DNA of 64,000 bases from Calvatia gigantea (GCA_025093985.1 JACAAK010000012.1:62001-126000); one strand, 5' to 3'. Shown: positions 44,712-56,788, numbered from the stretch's first letter. Notes: generated by a model not told the origin, from the sequence alone. Program-made: numbers and translations.

Positions 44712-46477
44712 CTAGTCTTCAATCTCAGAGCCCCGTTGGCATCCTAGTTTCGCAAGTGCCTTCTTCAGCGCTGCGAGAACCTTCGTCACACCAGTCTTCG
44801 CCTCCACTCCCCTCTCCTTGGGTTCCGCACTCGGTGTTGATGACGATGTGCCAGAGTGGGAACTATGTGTATTTCTGCGGTCACGCTCACGACGGTCAGG
44901 GTCCTTCCCTTCCGCGGCATCCTCCTTTGGTAGTTGTGAGGGAGACTTCCGAACCAGGTTTGTGGTTGTCTTCTGTCGTCTCTTTGGGTACTGGTAGCTC
45001 CACAGCTGTCGGAACTGGTTCCTGTCCGACCTTGTGTGATACATCAACCACAGGTGCTTCATCCACCATCTCCTTCCTTTGCCTTTCCTTTCTCCTTCTT
45101 GTCCGTCTTTTCGTCCCTTGTTTTTACTCTTCTCAGCCCTTCCCCTTTCGGCCGAACACCTTCGCAAGCCCTATCCTCCTAACAAATGATTTGACACTCT
45201 TGATGCTCTTCACGCTCTTTGTCTTCTTTTCCATCTTCCTTCCCCTTCTTTTCCTCCCATTCTTTTCCTCCCCATCTGCAGTTAGTTGCAGGTTTAAGCA
45301 CCTCCTTCGATTCATTCTGCGCAGCCTCAGCGATTGCTTCGTCGATAATTGCGCCGATATCTTGGAAGCTCCCATCCCAAGACGATCCGGGAGAGCTTGG
45401 TGGAGGCGGAACGGAAGTGAGGGACTGCCACGCCGTACTTGACGTTGTGAGTAATTGAGGGATAACGCGTGTACACAACTGCGAATCTATATATCAGAGA
45501 AAGAAAACACATAGTGTCAGTGTCGCGCTCTGAGAAATGAGGAAAACAACATACGGTATTATAGTAATCCAAGTATCCGCCTTTAATCTTACTCCACCTT
45601 GCACACAACTCCGCGTCTTTTTGGTCGATTACGGGTAGAAGGGTAGAATTGGGGGACATGAGCTCCTCTTCGAGCCATTCCCACCACGACGTCAAGTCCA
45701 TCATGCTTCGGGAAAACTGATTGAGGAGGTTAAGGTTCGCAACGAGGTCCGTGCCAACTTCTTTAAGGGATATACGCCTCGTCGCAGCTGGGTAAAAATA
45801 GAATAAAGATTAGGCGACGCGTGATCTAGGGTGGGGTAGGGGAGGGCACACACGTTGTTGGGGGTCAGGAGGAACAAGCACCATGACTTCATCTTTATCT
45901 TTCGTCACAGCAGCAACCTACGAAAGTTCGTAATTCGAGGAAAGGTTAAATGAAATCACATAAGCTCGGGTCGCCCATAGACATTAATAGGGCATGCGCA
46001 ACGGACCTTGAAGATATCCTGCTGGGCGTTCCTGAACGTCTCGCTCGTCTTCATACAATGGCCATGTCCATGCGCCGCCATAGTTTGCAGCATCTCTGGG
46101 GTCGATTGTGCGACGGCCTTGTTACTGTAGACAGTTTGCGTAGGGGGTGCGAACGGATCGCACAGGGCCGCAGCATCACTGGCGAGTCTGTACCCAATTT
46201 GTGCGACGAGCATGCTCATATCGACAGCTTGGATAAGACTAAGAATCTTGCTATTGGTCTTAGGTACGAGAAGTAGATTGGGAGAATCAGGCCTATGAAG
46301 AGTTTGAGTTATACAATGAGATTCAATAGACACGAGGAACTAGACATACGGGAGTCGCATTTGACAAAAGGGGGCGAGCCGTTCGACGGTCTTGCGAGTC
46401 ACCTTTGCGAGAGGTACTGTCTCCAACTCTGGTTCGGGCCTGCGAGGACGTGAGGTGGTTGATACTTCAGAAGCCAT
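44712..46477 (-). CDS. Hypothetical protein with charged C-terminal part
   Basis: Family not recognised. ATG 46477 starts MASEVSTTSRPRRPEPELET and KVTRKTVERLAPFCQMRLP; after an intron comes an exon with SPNLLLVPKTNSKILSLIQA, VDMSMLVAQIGYRL and ETFRNAQQDIFK. Then AVTKDKDEVMVLVPPDPQQ, ISLKEVGTDLVANLNLLNQF and MMDLTSWWEWLEEELM, and DQKDAELCARWSKIKGGYLD, joined by introns with GT-AG ends (for example 45914-46002). After the exon GGYLDYYNT the frame forks: an acidic reading (SFQDIGAIIDEAIAEAAQNE) and a basic reading are both open, and a further charged stretch runs to 44712. The last exon borders are uncertain. No signal or membrane segment is visible; a soluble helical protein is likely. Confidence 0.5.
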
Positions 46478-46639
46478 CAAGGCTTATACGGAATGATAGT
46501 TCAAGAGATTGGTTGGCGAAAAGGAGTGAAGAGAATGAGAGCTTGACTGGAAGGAAATCAAAAATATCCTCCTTTGCTTTATAGCGCATCAGGTGTGGGC
46601 CAATGTTCAGGTAGTTTAACTGAAGTATACATCATTAGC

Positions 46640-47105
46640 TTCATGGGACAATTGAATTGGAAGCAGCGCACCAAAGCATCGTGGCAGCACAGGTTACAGA
46701 GATTAGTTTTAGGGTTCGGGAGGACCAAACGGATAAACTATTTGACAAGTCTGGAAGGTTGAAGCGATTGGGCCAAGGGCGGGAAGCCCGCAACGCATCG
46801 TGTTGCAGTGTTGAACGGAACGCGAATAATGGCACTTTGATTAGATACTAACGTGCAATGCGTCGCCGGGTTGTCCAGGTGAGGCAGGTTACACAGCCAC
46901 GCGCCTCGTTGCTTGACGGCCGCCAAACACATGTTCGCCATGCACATCTGCATTTCGCGGACCCTGGTTCGAGTTTCGCCTGGGCCTTCAGTTGCTTGGC
47001 GATGATCTTCTGTTTAAGTTTACAGCATTCCGAAGAAGTTGGGTGAAAAGATGGGTTATGACGATGTAGCATCGGAGAACGAACGGAAAGTAGTGGGATC
47101 GTCAA
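46640..47105 (-). CDS. Possible small hypothetical gene
   Basis: Overlapping minus-strand frames show a helical, non-random stretch (KLKQKIIAKQLKAQAKLEPG followed, after a one-base shift, by REMQMCMANMCLAAVKQRG). I do not recognise it and cannot fix exon borders. It could be one gene with a frame error. Confidence 0.25.
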
Positions 47106-47258
47106 TTCAAGAATAGAATGACGTAGCCTCAGATGGGAAAGTCTATGGAAAGGTCATCGAGACGTCAGTGGTGGAAAGTGTAATTTGCCATGATCTAGAG
47201 GATGAAAGGGAAGAATACGATCTATTAACGAAAAGTCACAAGCAGTTCTGATAAATAT

Positions 47259-47723
47259 TCATTGATCATCCTCCAAGCGGAACTTCCGGTTCTTATATTC
47301 CTTGGCCCACTGTATACGCGTCAGGTCGACCGGAGAACTTTGAGGAAAGTATTGACACGTACCAGCATGGAAGGGAATAAACCTGTCGGGCTGTGTTATT
47401 CGTTGCTAAAATCGGACTTCAGAGATTTGTCCAATTTTCGAAACACTGAGATATCGCACCTCATGGTCCGCACTGATTTGCCATACAGCATATGTCGCGG
47501 CAAGAATACCACCGCAGGCAATGAAAGTGTTCGTGGCCCAGTTGGAAGGTCGAACCCACCAGCCACCTATATCATTTGTCGGAGTGAGTCGGTTGAAGCG
47601 GTCATTGGCTCGTCACGTACCAGCTGGCGACCAGACGTATTTCGGGTAAGGATATCTAGCACCACCGCCCTAAGGGCAGTATTCTCAGCATTATCCTCAG
47701 ACGACGGAACAAGAACATACCAT
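47259..47723 (-). CDS. Tiny membrane protein, five exons, first coding exon only ATG
   Basis: The deduced exons read M, then GGGARYPYPKYVWSPAG, GWWVRPSNWATNTF plus IACGGILAATYAVWQISADHE, a short exon with PSMLW-like residues across the border, and AKEYKNRKFRLEDDQ, stop 47259-47261. Introns are 47670-47720, 47567-47620, 47406-47459 and 47310-47362, all GT-AG and 51-54 bp. One hydrophobic helix follows a Trp-rich segment. Size, single helix and basic C-terminus suggest a mitochondrial inner-membrane or respiratory-chain accessory protein, which is inference. One extra T in the fourth exon (about 47370) breaks the frame just before SMLW. It lies head-to-head with PEX3, 186 bp apart. Confidence 0.6.
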
Positions 47724-47909
47724 TATAGTCTTCAGGACGAGGTAGTTGTTGGGGAGAACAAGCTTGACTTGTTTGGCCAGTACCTATCGGTGACAATGAA
47801 ACCCTAACCTAAGTGTCTGTTTGATCCTCGGCCCGGGCCGGTTATTGCAACATGTGTTTCTGAATAGGATGCGATTTATTCCGATGCCAGTCACCGGCAT
47901 TTCATCCTA

Positions 47910-50057
47910 ATGCTTTCTACTCTCAAAAACTATGCCAATGACCGCAAAGCTACCGTCGCGAAGACTGTAGGCTTCGTTGGCGGTCTATATATCGCAAAAC
48001 GTTATATAAGTAACCGGCTCGACGAAGTCAAATCCCGACTTGAGCAAGAGCGCGCAGCGAGGGAAAGGTACGTCAGCATTTCTTTTATTCCCAAGTACCC
48101 CGTTGCTGAAACATTCCTAGTCTTCGACGGCGCTTTCAACAGACTCAAGGATGACGTTGCCTATACTGTCTTGGCGCTGTTGCCCACACTGGGCGATCAG
48201 ATACTCGATAATATGGACGTGGAGGCCATAACTCGGGAGTTGCAGAGCAGGAGCAAGGCCAGAAACACGCGACAGCCATCTGCAACCTCATCAAGCATCA
48301 ACTCGAGTATTCATATCGTGCGTGAGCACGAAGTGCGGTCCGAAAATGGGTCCGTGTCCACAAATTTCTCACTCGCAGAACCGGATTCGAGCGCACCCAC
48401 TGGTGAATCAAACATCGCTGAGTCTAATGGACAAACGTCCGAATCCGGGCACGATCCGCTGTCGAGCTCTATTATCACTTCTTCCACACACGATTCAGGA
48501 GGTTTATCTATCAACAGTTCCCAGCTGGTACGTCATGAAATTATCCTCTCCGGAACCCCGCCTCAATGACAAACGCCGCTCAGTCAGACAATGCTTTGAG
48601 TCCCTCTGCGCTATCAGAGTCATCAGATACCCGGACAAAGGCTGAGCTTTGGAACGAAGTCAAGATGCTGAGTGCGTACCCCGCTGCTGCCGTTCCCAAG
48701 TTTATTTTTCTTATTCGCCTCCAGCTTTCACTCGAACCCTCACCACTCTCTACTCAACCACCCTCCTCTGCCTCCTAACAACCATACAACTGACTCTCCT
48801 AGCGCGCACCAAATATGTACATTCCGTCCTTCCAACATCGAACGAGACGAGCGGGTGAACGAACAGCTAGAATTCGAACTTATCTCTCAGCAACCTCCTA
48901 TTCGGCAATGGTAGTAGGCTGGAAAGTCCTGATGTCGAAGGACTTGGAGGCCTTTTTGGGCGAGGAGGATACAATCGGCTGATGAAGCTCTCCCAGCGGA
49001 CGTCGAGAATAAATATCTCACTCTTAGCTGGTGGTTGTTACATGTGGGATGGAAAGACGTGGGTGAACGTGTTCGCCGTGGTGTGGAAGAAGTTTTTGAA
49101 GGGTTCGTTGCATGCTCTTCTTGATCTCTGAACTCCCGAAGATCTGACCCCATACCAGTGTGTCATTAAAGACAAAACTGAGTGCGATGGACCTCCATCG
49201 ACTAATAAGCGACATTCGGCGGCGCGTCGAACACGAAATCACCTTTGAGGGCACGGAACGCCGCATCAAGTGAGCCACAACTCTTAATTATTTCTCGTCC
49301 CACCTCAACCTCCGCTAACGCCGCCCAATTCACCAATTAGCTTTCTTTCCACACTCCTTCCACCTACACCCGAAATGGTCCAACACGTGCTCACACAAGG
49401 CTGGTTTCCCAAACCACACCTGACGAGCCTTCCTCCCCCGGACTCAGTGAAAAAAACACACAAGCATCATCCTGCATCCCTCTCATCCTCCCAGCTCTCC
49501 CACTCAAATTACTTCCTCTCAGCGCTTAATAACACCGCTGACCCGTTCAACGTATTCACCCAGAACCAAGCAGGTCCTTCAAACGTCCTTGCAGGATCTA
49601 CACCCGCATTAGTCCCTGCCGACCTCCAAAGTCTCCCGATACCCAACCCTTTACCACATACCGCTGATGTACCATTCACATCCCTTTTAGAAGAAACTCG
49701 GGCGGTAATATGTTCATCTGACTTCGCGCTCACTTTGGAAAACTGCTTGGATCGAGCAATGGAGGTATTGTTCGACGGGCTGGAGAGGAATGTGTTTGTG
49801 GATAGCACTGTTCCGCCCGGGGAAGAAGTGAGGATCCGACTAGCGGGATTATTGCCGGGGCTTAGCAGGTGGAGCTCAGTTGGCACTGAGAAGTGTACCT
49901 TGTGAATTAGCCGATGTGAGTGTTGGATTTGCACTTGTTGCATGTTCAAGTATCATTTTTAACACGTTTTGCACTGTTATAGAATGTGTTGGCGGTGAGA
50001 GAGGTACCATGTCTCTCGGCAATTGTCTTTGCCAAGTTCGAAGAGAGATTCCGGTGA
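47910..50057 (+). CDS. PEX3: Peroxisomal biogenesis factor 3 (peroxin-3), with single-base frame breaks
   Basis: Membrane anchor that docks PEX19 and inserts peroxisomal membrane proteins. N-terminus MLSTLKNYANDRK with a hydrophobic stretch (TVGFVGGLYIAKRYI), then SRLEQERAARE; an intron 48068-48120; LRRRFQQTQ; VAYTVLALLPTLGDQILDNM and DVEAITRELQ; TFTRTLTTLYSTTLLCLLTT, KYVHSVL, IERDERVNEQLEFEL; KYLTLSWWLLHVGWKDVGER; KTKLSAMDLHRLISDIRRRV and EHEITFEGTERRI; FLSTLLPPTPEMVQHVL; SLLEETRAVICSSDFALTLE; RAMEVLFDGLERNVFVDSTV; LAGLLPGLSRW; and after the intron beginning GTGAGT at 49917, VPCLSAIVFAKFEERFR, stop 50055-50057. This is the complete family order. At least four one-base shifts interrupt it (about 48150, 48835, 48979 and 49878), while splice sites remain perfect. 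Confidence 0.85.
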
Positions 50058-50404
50058 AATCATACTACCTGTATACATTTGTTGTAGTATTTATTTGTGC
50101 AATTGAATGTCTACAATGTTCTCAAATAGGTCGTGTGCAGAAATTACTACATTCGGTTGCAAGGATCTGGAACAAGTAGCATTGAATTGTAGGGGGACGC
50201 CAAGTACTCGACCGCAACAACTGTGACACTCGACGCCCCGGAAAACAAGTTCTTTCCCTCGTTTCCGCTGGATATCAAGGACGTGAAGACATTGGCGTGA
50301 AGGTCAAAACAGGTGATCGTATCTCTTCGGATAGGGAAGACAACACGTCTTGTACGAGGTTAATGATTGCCTGTAACTCGTCCACTACCGGATTGGAGTC
50401 CCAC

Positions 50405-51510
50405 TCAGGAAAAGTTACAACGGCCAGCATCGGGGAAAAGCGTGATAATATTTCGACAGAGGGTGAGCTTTCTAGTAAAAGTACGAGGAAGATAGAGAGC
50501 TTGAGCTAATTCCAACTTCCGCAAAGGGCATACACATCTCTGTGGTGATAGAAGCGGTGTTTTCATGAGGGACGATAAATTCAATGGTAGATCGATGTCC
50601 TGTAAGTTCTGCGCATGCTCGGACATATACGAAAGGATGGCTTTCCCTTCACATGCGCAACGATATCTCGTTGGCGGCGTGATGCGTAAATGCTTTAACG
50701 ATGGCCAAACTGTAAGTATCTCGATGACGTCCGTGGCGGAAAGTGACACCGGAAGATGTTGCAATTCCAGAGATTCGACTGGTTTCTCTCGTAAAGCCAG
50801 GATATACTAAATGGTCGCATCCGCACGAGCTAGTTTATTTCCGTTCAGTATTAGGCAGAGTGACCGGAGGCCCGGAAAAGCCACCGAGATACTAGAAAAA
50901 ACATCCCGGTCCATCTGCAGGGGCAGTGGGTCTTGAGGCTCTCTTGGGGGATCGAGGAATAAGGAAAGTGATTGTAATGATTCGTAGGTTTTATCATGGA
51001 TACAGACATAAATGTCTTCCCACGAACCAGAGAGGCGGAGTGTAAGGAGCGATGACATGTGTGCCAACCAATCGTCAGCTGAGGCATTTGTCTGAAACAT
51101 GCCCAGGTGGATATCCAACCTGGTTAGATTCCTCCATTCCACGAAACGGTTGGATATCAATACCCCTGATGCCTAACCCACTGGGCTGAATGACAACGGA
51201 ACGGAGGGTCGAGAATTCAAAAATTTGTTGGATAAAGTGAGGGGTTATGGATCCACTACCCGAAACTTCTTGCAATTGACCGCCGTGCCTCTTGAACTTT
51301 TTAAGAAGAGCTGATATTGCTGCGGCTCCTGATTCATCGGACGAGGTGCCAGCAAAAGTGATGCTCTGTAACGCAGGCGAGACGAGCAGTGCAAGACTGT
51401 TGATTGCCTCGGGTGTTCTAGGTCCCGGACCCAAGAAGAGCCTCCAAAGGCTGGGACATATAGAAGAGGATCGCCCCAGACTCCCGAAGAACGTACCTAC
51501 AAGATAGTGT
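50405..51510 (-). pseudogene. F-box/LRR protein, N-terminally truncated copy
   Basis: A partial duplicate of the gene at 51828-53455. Pieces WRLFLGPGPRTPEAINSLAL, FEFSTLRSVVIQP, LTRLDIHLGMFQTNASADDW, LLTLRLSGSWEDIYVCI, LPVSLSATDVIEILTVWPSL and KLTLCRNIITLFPD match it in order. The F-box-containing first exon and the start of the LRR part are missing upstream of about 51510, and frames change near 51170 and 50810. Confidence 0.75.
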
Positions 51511-51827
51511 TAAGAACCGTCTCAAATTTTGGGGAATCTTAACCTTCAGAGCGTTGTTGCAAATCAGCAGATCCCTTAATCCAAGGTATCCAAAGACCCT
51601 GTCAACCCGAGCCGACTCTGGTACCTGGTCATAGGCGCGCGGGAACTGGCCTGCGAGGTCCGCTTAGTCGTCGAATAAAGTACAAGTAACCTTACATTCG
51701 CTGAGACCCGTATTTAACTTCTTTTCAGTTACATGCAATCTTATTTCGGTACATCCAGAGAATCCACACTGTATTTTTATTAAAAAGTGTTGGGAGGGTA
51801 CAAGGGGTAGGTAAATTCACACAAAGG

Positions 51828-53455
51828 TCAAAACAGGTGGTCATATCTCTTCGGAGGGGAGGCCAAAATGTCCTGCACAAGGTTGATGACTGCCTGCAGG
51901 TCGTTAGTCCCATTTGAGTTCGAATCAGGAGAGGTTACAACGGTGAGCCTGGGGAGAAGCGTGACAAGATTTCGACAGAGGGTGAGCTTTCCAGGGAGAC
52001 TTTGAGGAAGGTGTAGAGCTTGGGATAGCTCTAGCTTCTGCAAAGGGCACGCACATCTCTGTGGTGATGGGAGTGGTGGTGTCACTAGGGACGAGAAGTC
52101 AAGTGGTAGATCAACACCCTGCAATTTTGGCGCATGGTTGGACATATACGAAAGGATGGCTTTCGCTTCACACACGAAACGATGTGTTGCTGGTGGTACG
52201 ATGCTTAAACGCCTTAGAGATGGCCACACCGTAAGTACGTCGATGACGTCTGTGGTAGAAAGTGACGTCGGAAGATGCCGAATTTCCAGGGCTTCGAGTG
52301 GTTTCTCCCGTAAGGCTAAAATATCCAGAATGGTCATAACCGCATGACCCGATTGATTTCCCCTCAAGCTTATATAGAGCGACCGAAGACTAGGAAAGGC
52401 CACAGAGATGCGAGAAAATGTATCCTGCTGCATCCGCTGAGCTGCCGGAGGGGTGCCAATCGTTCTCAGAGGATCGAGGGATAAGGAAAGCGATTGCAGG
52501 GATCTGTAATTTTGATCACGGATACACACATAAATGTCTTTCCACGAGCCGGAGAGATGAAGTGTGAGGAGCGATGGCATGCGTGTCAGCCAATCGCCAA
52601 CCTGAAGCATTTGTCTGAAATATGCCCAGGTGAATATCCAACTTGGTGAGGTTCTCCATTCCGCAAAACGATTGAATGTCGGCACTTCGCAGCTTGGGTT
52701 GATCGGGTTGAATGGCCACGGAACGAAGGGTGGGGATTTCGAAGATGTGTTGGATAATACGAGGGGACACGAATCCGTGGTATGAAATTTCGCGTAACTG
52801 AACGTCGCGGCACCTGAATGAGTTGAGGAGTGTTGGTATTGCCGCAGCAGCTCCTGAGTCACCGGATATGGTGCTAGCGAAGATGACGCTCTGCAATGCA
52901 GGTGAGGCGAGTAGCGCGAGGTTGTAGATTGTCCCAGCAGCGCTAAGCCCGGACCCTAAGAAGAGTTTCCGCAGACCGGGACACACAGGAGAGATTTGTC
53001 CAAGGCTGAAGATGGCAGCCCACAGAGTGCATTCCCTCTGGGCGGGATATGTGGCAAAGTGAAGGTATTGAATACGGGAAAGATAACGGTGCGCTCGTAA
53101 GAAGGGATAGGTGCCATTGGCCGGAAGTGAAATGTCCTTTACAAAGGGGTTCGCAAGGAGGCGACGATATTGAACAACGGTAGATGCTCACCCAGAAACC
53201 CAGGTTTTGGTCATATTTCAGCACAACTATTGGTTCTGTGGGTGTCGCATTGAGAACGCGCACGATGGGCTCGAGGGACACCATGGATCTCCATAGCTCA
53301 TCGAGCGCGACGTCAACGAGGTCAGGATGGGTCAAAGTAACAGATAGGGTGGTACGCCTTTTGAGCTGGATATCTTGTATGCTATCATTGGCGATATTGA
53401 CCTTAAAGTATCGCAAAACCTCGGACCATATATCGTGGTTGGTCTTGGATTGCAT
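51828..53455 (-). CDS. F-box/LRR-type protein (one frame break)
   Basis: Close relative of the gene at 22674-24288. ATG 53455 starts MQSKTNHDIWSEVLRYFKVN; LVDVALDELWRSMVSLEPIV closes the F-box-like exon, which ends NLGFW at a GTGAGC donor (intron 53137-53191). LRR-like segments follow: LHFATYP, LRKLFLGSGL, LTKLDIHLGIFQTNAS. At about 52605 one base is missing; the other frame continues VGDWLTRMPSLLTLHLSGSW, LEALEIRHLPTSLSTTDVI and LRRLSIVPPATHRF, to the stop at 51828. A probable SCF adaptor by family; it may be non-functional if the frame break is real. Confidence 0.7.
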
Positions 53456-53827
53456 GGTAGTGATGGCTCAAGCTAAAGAGTGCGTTATCGATGTGAACGT
53501 AAGTAGCTGTGAGCTTCGAGCCTCAACTAGCGCTCAACGTCAGCCTTGGTGATTATCCGATATCCGATTTGATGTTTACGGGACGCCGTGAAACTCGGCG
53601 AGATGTTTCATAACATGTCCAGCAGAGCGCTAATGATTATTAAAGGTAAATTGGTTGTTCAAACTTCCGAGCGTCTGCTGCCGTCGCCATCAGTTGTTGT
53701 TCTTGGAGTGCACTTTGTATCCAGGAGCTTAAGTCCAGATCTGAATGTCTACGAGAATCATTGCCCTTCATATTTCTTAATGGTGGCCTTAACACTACAA
53801 TACAAGTATAACAGACCGTCACACTCT

Positions 53828-54647
53828 TTACGTCGTGTGGAAGTAAGGTTCGAAATACCAGGCATGGGCTTGAATTCCACCTCCCAGCCTGCTTAGAACC
53901 ATACCAGGCTGTCCCCATTCGTTAATGCCAACTACTCACACTGCTAATAGGAGACTCCTTACCTCGGGCTCCTGCGCTGCCTCGGCTTCATAGCCTTCGC
54001 CTTGAGCTCTCGCGCGAGGAGTTTGGTCATTTATGAAGTACTGGGGTGAATTGTCCCTGCGGTGGAACAGGGATGATCCTGAAGAGCGACCTTTAGTGAG
54101 ATCGAGCTGACCCAAACTACTTGAACGTGAACGTACGAAAACATAGCCTGCTGGAGCCAACTGTCGGCCGGGGGGGAGGGGAGGATCTTCCATTGGAACT
54201 GGTTGGGATTTGGATCCCCATCCGCAAACCGTATGCATGAAATAGGCTTCCGGTCCTGGGGAGCACCATCGATGCCGAACGTAGGGGCGTGCTCCGGAGG
54301 CAGGTAAACGCCATCAGCACGGTTAATGTTGTAAATAGTGCTGTGCCTCGTTCGACTACCTTAACTTGCCACTGGAGATTATGATGAGGGCTGAGAGAAT
54401 TAAACGTGTGGAGGTGTCATACTATTTGGCGTGCATTTCCACCAAGTGCGCCGTTGAGAGTAACAGGACCAAGATTTTCCTCTTTGCTGCCGGTGCCTGC
54501 GTTCTCGGGTGCAGTTGCATAGAGGGGTGGATCAGGCGCAATTGGTTTGATAATTCCTCCAGGACTTCTGGTGATATCGAGAGGGTCTTTAGGAAGGATC
54601 CTATAAAGCCCTGGGACGAGGCGGGGGGCTTTTTTTTCTTCAGCCAT
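53828..54647 (-). CDS. Probable beta-trefoil, protease-inhibitor-like small protein (copy 1, frame-broken)
   Basis: Start MAEEKKAPRLVPGLYRILPK (54647), then PLYATAPE and NLGPVTLNG. The middle exon (WQVKVV...) and ADSWLQQAMFS follow, an intron after MFS (GTACGT to CAG), then IIPVPPQG, YFINDQTP and EGYEAEAAQEPEV. A last intron (GTAAGG to CAG) leads to PGMVLSRLGGGIQAHAWYFE and PYFHTT, stop 53828. The GLYRI start, size and repeated WxV-type strands fit the beta-trefoil inhibitors of mushrooms (I66 or mycocypin-like), but I cannot name the family with certainty. Frame shifts in the middle exon and before YFINDQTP (about 54035) suggest decay or error. Confidence 0.5.
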
Positions 54648-55522
54648 CAAGAGAACAGCTTCTGGGTATTCTGTGTTCGTTAAAGGGCTTTTAAGCTCGA
54701 GTTGATGATCGGGGGCATCAAAGGTGCGGCCATGGAAGGCAACTATCGTAACGGAACATTCCACCCGTCTGTCCCCCATCAACGTCCCTCGGTGACAGAC
54801 CCCAGCACTAGGATCGATTTAGGTTCTTATGATGTAGTAGCTAATCTTTGCGGACGGAGTTGAGATAAGCCGGATCCAGATCAAGACCCAGCCAGGATGA
54901 GCGATATACTGATGGGGGCGAGTAATCCGAGGAAGGTCGAAGGCTGATGTGTTTGACCTTTACCTTGCTTCATCGAAAGATCGAAGGATGCAAACTCTTC
55001 CCAGTCCGAACATGAAAGTCAAGTCGTATATTGGCACTGTTATGGAGTAGAAATCGGCCTGAGAAAAGGCGACAATGATTCCCATTTCGCGAATCAAAAC
55101 ATAGCTATTGTTAATCTCGTCCTGGACTCACGTGTGCACCATGCACATGGGAAACCGCAAAGCTTACACTGCCTTGCCCTTCCATTCGAAACGCCACGCC
55201 GTGGCATGATGGTATAGAAGTATGGGACAGCCGGTGTCACCACCTTCCGGTTGAGTGAGGGTCTTCAGCAAATCATTCACTCTCGAACAAGATGGTGTAA
55301 TTTCTTTTGGAAAGAGATAACATGATACACCGGAAATCTGAAACTCCCGTACTTGCGGACTCATTGAATGTCTATCCGCATTTACACAATGCTCACTTGT
55401 ACATAATCCCTTGCGACGCTGGCATATGTTCTTCTACGGCACTCGATTAACAGGGGAAACTCAAGTCGCCGGGTTGGAGTGTATTATTAGATCCCTATAC
55501 CTCAAACACCTTATCCAACCGA

Positions 55523-55690
55523 CTACGAAATAGAAAGCAGGGCGTCGATGTCAATTGGGAGAATGTAGGACATCTGCCGACGAAAGAGGGTATAGCCTTT
55601 GTGCTGGGTCAGCTTGAATTGGCCGTTGGGCATCAGTTTCGCAACTACCGGCGGACCGCAGTACCGGCAACAGATCTCTACATGAGTATT
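55523..55690 (-). CDS. Possible terminal exon of a small hypothetical gene
   Basis: An open stretch after an AG reads ICCRYCGPPVVAKLMPNGQF, KLTQHKGYTLFRRQ and SYILPIDIDALLSIS, then stop at 55523-55525. It contains a CC-X2-C group and does not look random, but no upstream exon could be fixed. Confidence 0.25.
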   Translation of the reverse strand, partial: NTHVEICCRYCGPPVVAKLMPNGQFKLTQHKGYTLFRRQMSYILPIDIDALLSIS

Positions 55691-56005
55691 CCAGGAATGG
55701 AGAGGTTAAAGGGAAACAAGGATGTCAAACAGATGGTTCAGGGCACATAGTTGCTGACAACAGAAGAGTTTGCATGGTGTTAGCGAAGAATTCCCTTCAT
55801 ACAAGTTGCAGCTACTAATCAAGGTTGCAGTGGGTCGAGGTATGTTGAACCTCGTCTGCTTCGCTCACCCGCCAGTGTCATCTTTCGGTTCAAGAGGCGG
55901 AAGATCTCTGCCCTTTGGGTAAATCTCACGAGTATCCTATACCTTCAACTATACCCCTAGCGTAACATAGTAATGTACATTTGATTATAACAAGCTGATC
56001 CTGCT

Positions 56006-56788
56006 TTACGATATTTGGAAGTACGGTTCAAAATACCAGGTGTGCGCTTGGACCCCAAGTCCAACTTTATTGATAATCATGGCTGGCTGTCATGAGATAT
56101 CAGGACCAGTAACTCGAAGTCCTGGGGGGAGATCCTTACCTCAGGCGGTCGCGGGTGCTCAGGGTCGTACCCTTCGCCACTCACATTCAACTTTGGGGTC
56201 TGGTCATCTATGAAGTATAGAAGTTCGTGATCTGGCCGAAGCGGAACAGGGAGAATGCTAATATACCGCGTTTAATCCTTCATCAATTCCACATTCAACT
56301 CAGACGTACGCAAACATTGCTTGCTGGAGCGAGCTCTCCACAGGAGGGGCGTGAAGAATCTTCCACTTGAATGGGTTTTGTTCCTTGAAACCCATGCATG
56401 AGATGGGTTTGCGCAGCTCCAGAAAGCCATCGAAACCGAATGAAGGTGCGCGCTCGTTACCCAGCCATATCCCATCCGCACGAGTTATGGTATAAATACG
56501 ATTTTCTTCGTCAACGACCCCGACCCGCCACTACAAAGGAACATAAGTATCGGTGAAGAATTCGGAGAGGACCAAGTCTCCTACAACTTGACGGTCGCCC
56601 TTACCGAGTTCGGCATTGAGCGTGATAGGGCCGAGGTTTTCAACTTCTTTCAGGTCATCCTTGTCCGGAGGTGCAGTTGCATACATTGGTAACAAGGGAT
56701 TTTCGGCACCATATGGACCTTTGGTTGCATCCTTGGGATCTTGAGGGAGGATCCGGTAAAGGCCTGGAGCAATAACTGTTTCTTTCAT
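56006..56788 (-). CDS. Probable beta-trefoil, protease-inhibitor-like small protein (copy 2, intact)
   Basis: MKETVIAPGLYRILPQDPKD, PMYATAPPDK, NLGPITLNAELGKGDRQ; an intron (GTAGGA to TAG); WRVGVVDEENRIYTITRADG, RAPSFGFDGFLELRKPIS, CMGFKEQNPFKWKILHAPPV and LQQAMFA; an intron of 52 bp (GTACGT to TAG) that removes a TGA and a TAA; ILPVPLRPDHELLYFIDDQT; an intron (GTAAGG to CAG); PAMIINKVGLGVQAHTWYFE and PYFQIS. This copy appears fully open once spliced, about 200 residues. It lacks an obvious signal peptide, like cytosolic mushroom defence inhibitors. The three tandem copies share exon structure and part of the 3' flank. Confidence 0.6.

Noticed and set aside
44588..45442. 284-codon plus-strand frame
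   Set aside because: Ser/Phe/Leu-rich antisense of charged Lys/Glu-rich exons on the minus strand.
47262..47807. 181-codon plus-strand frame
   Set aside because: The minus strand carries four well-formed introns and a conserved-looking Trp-rich membrane protein over the same region.
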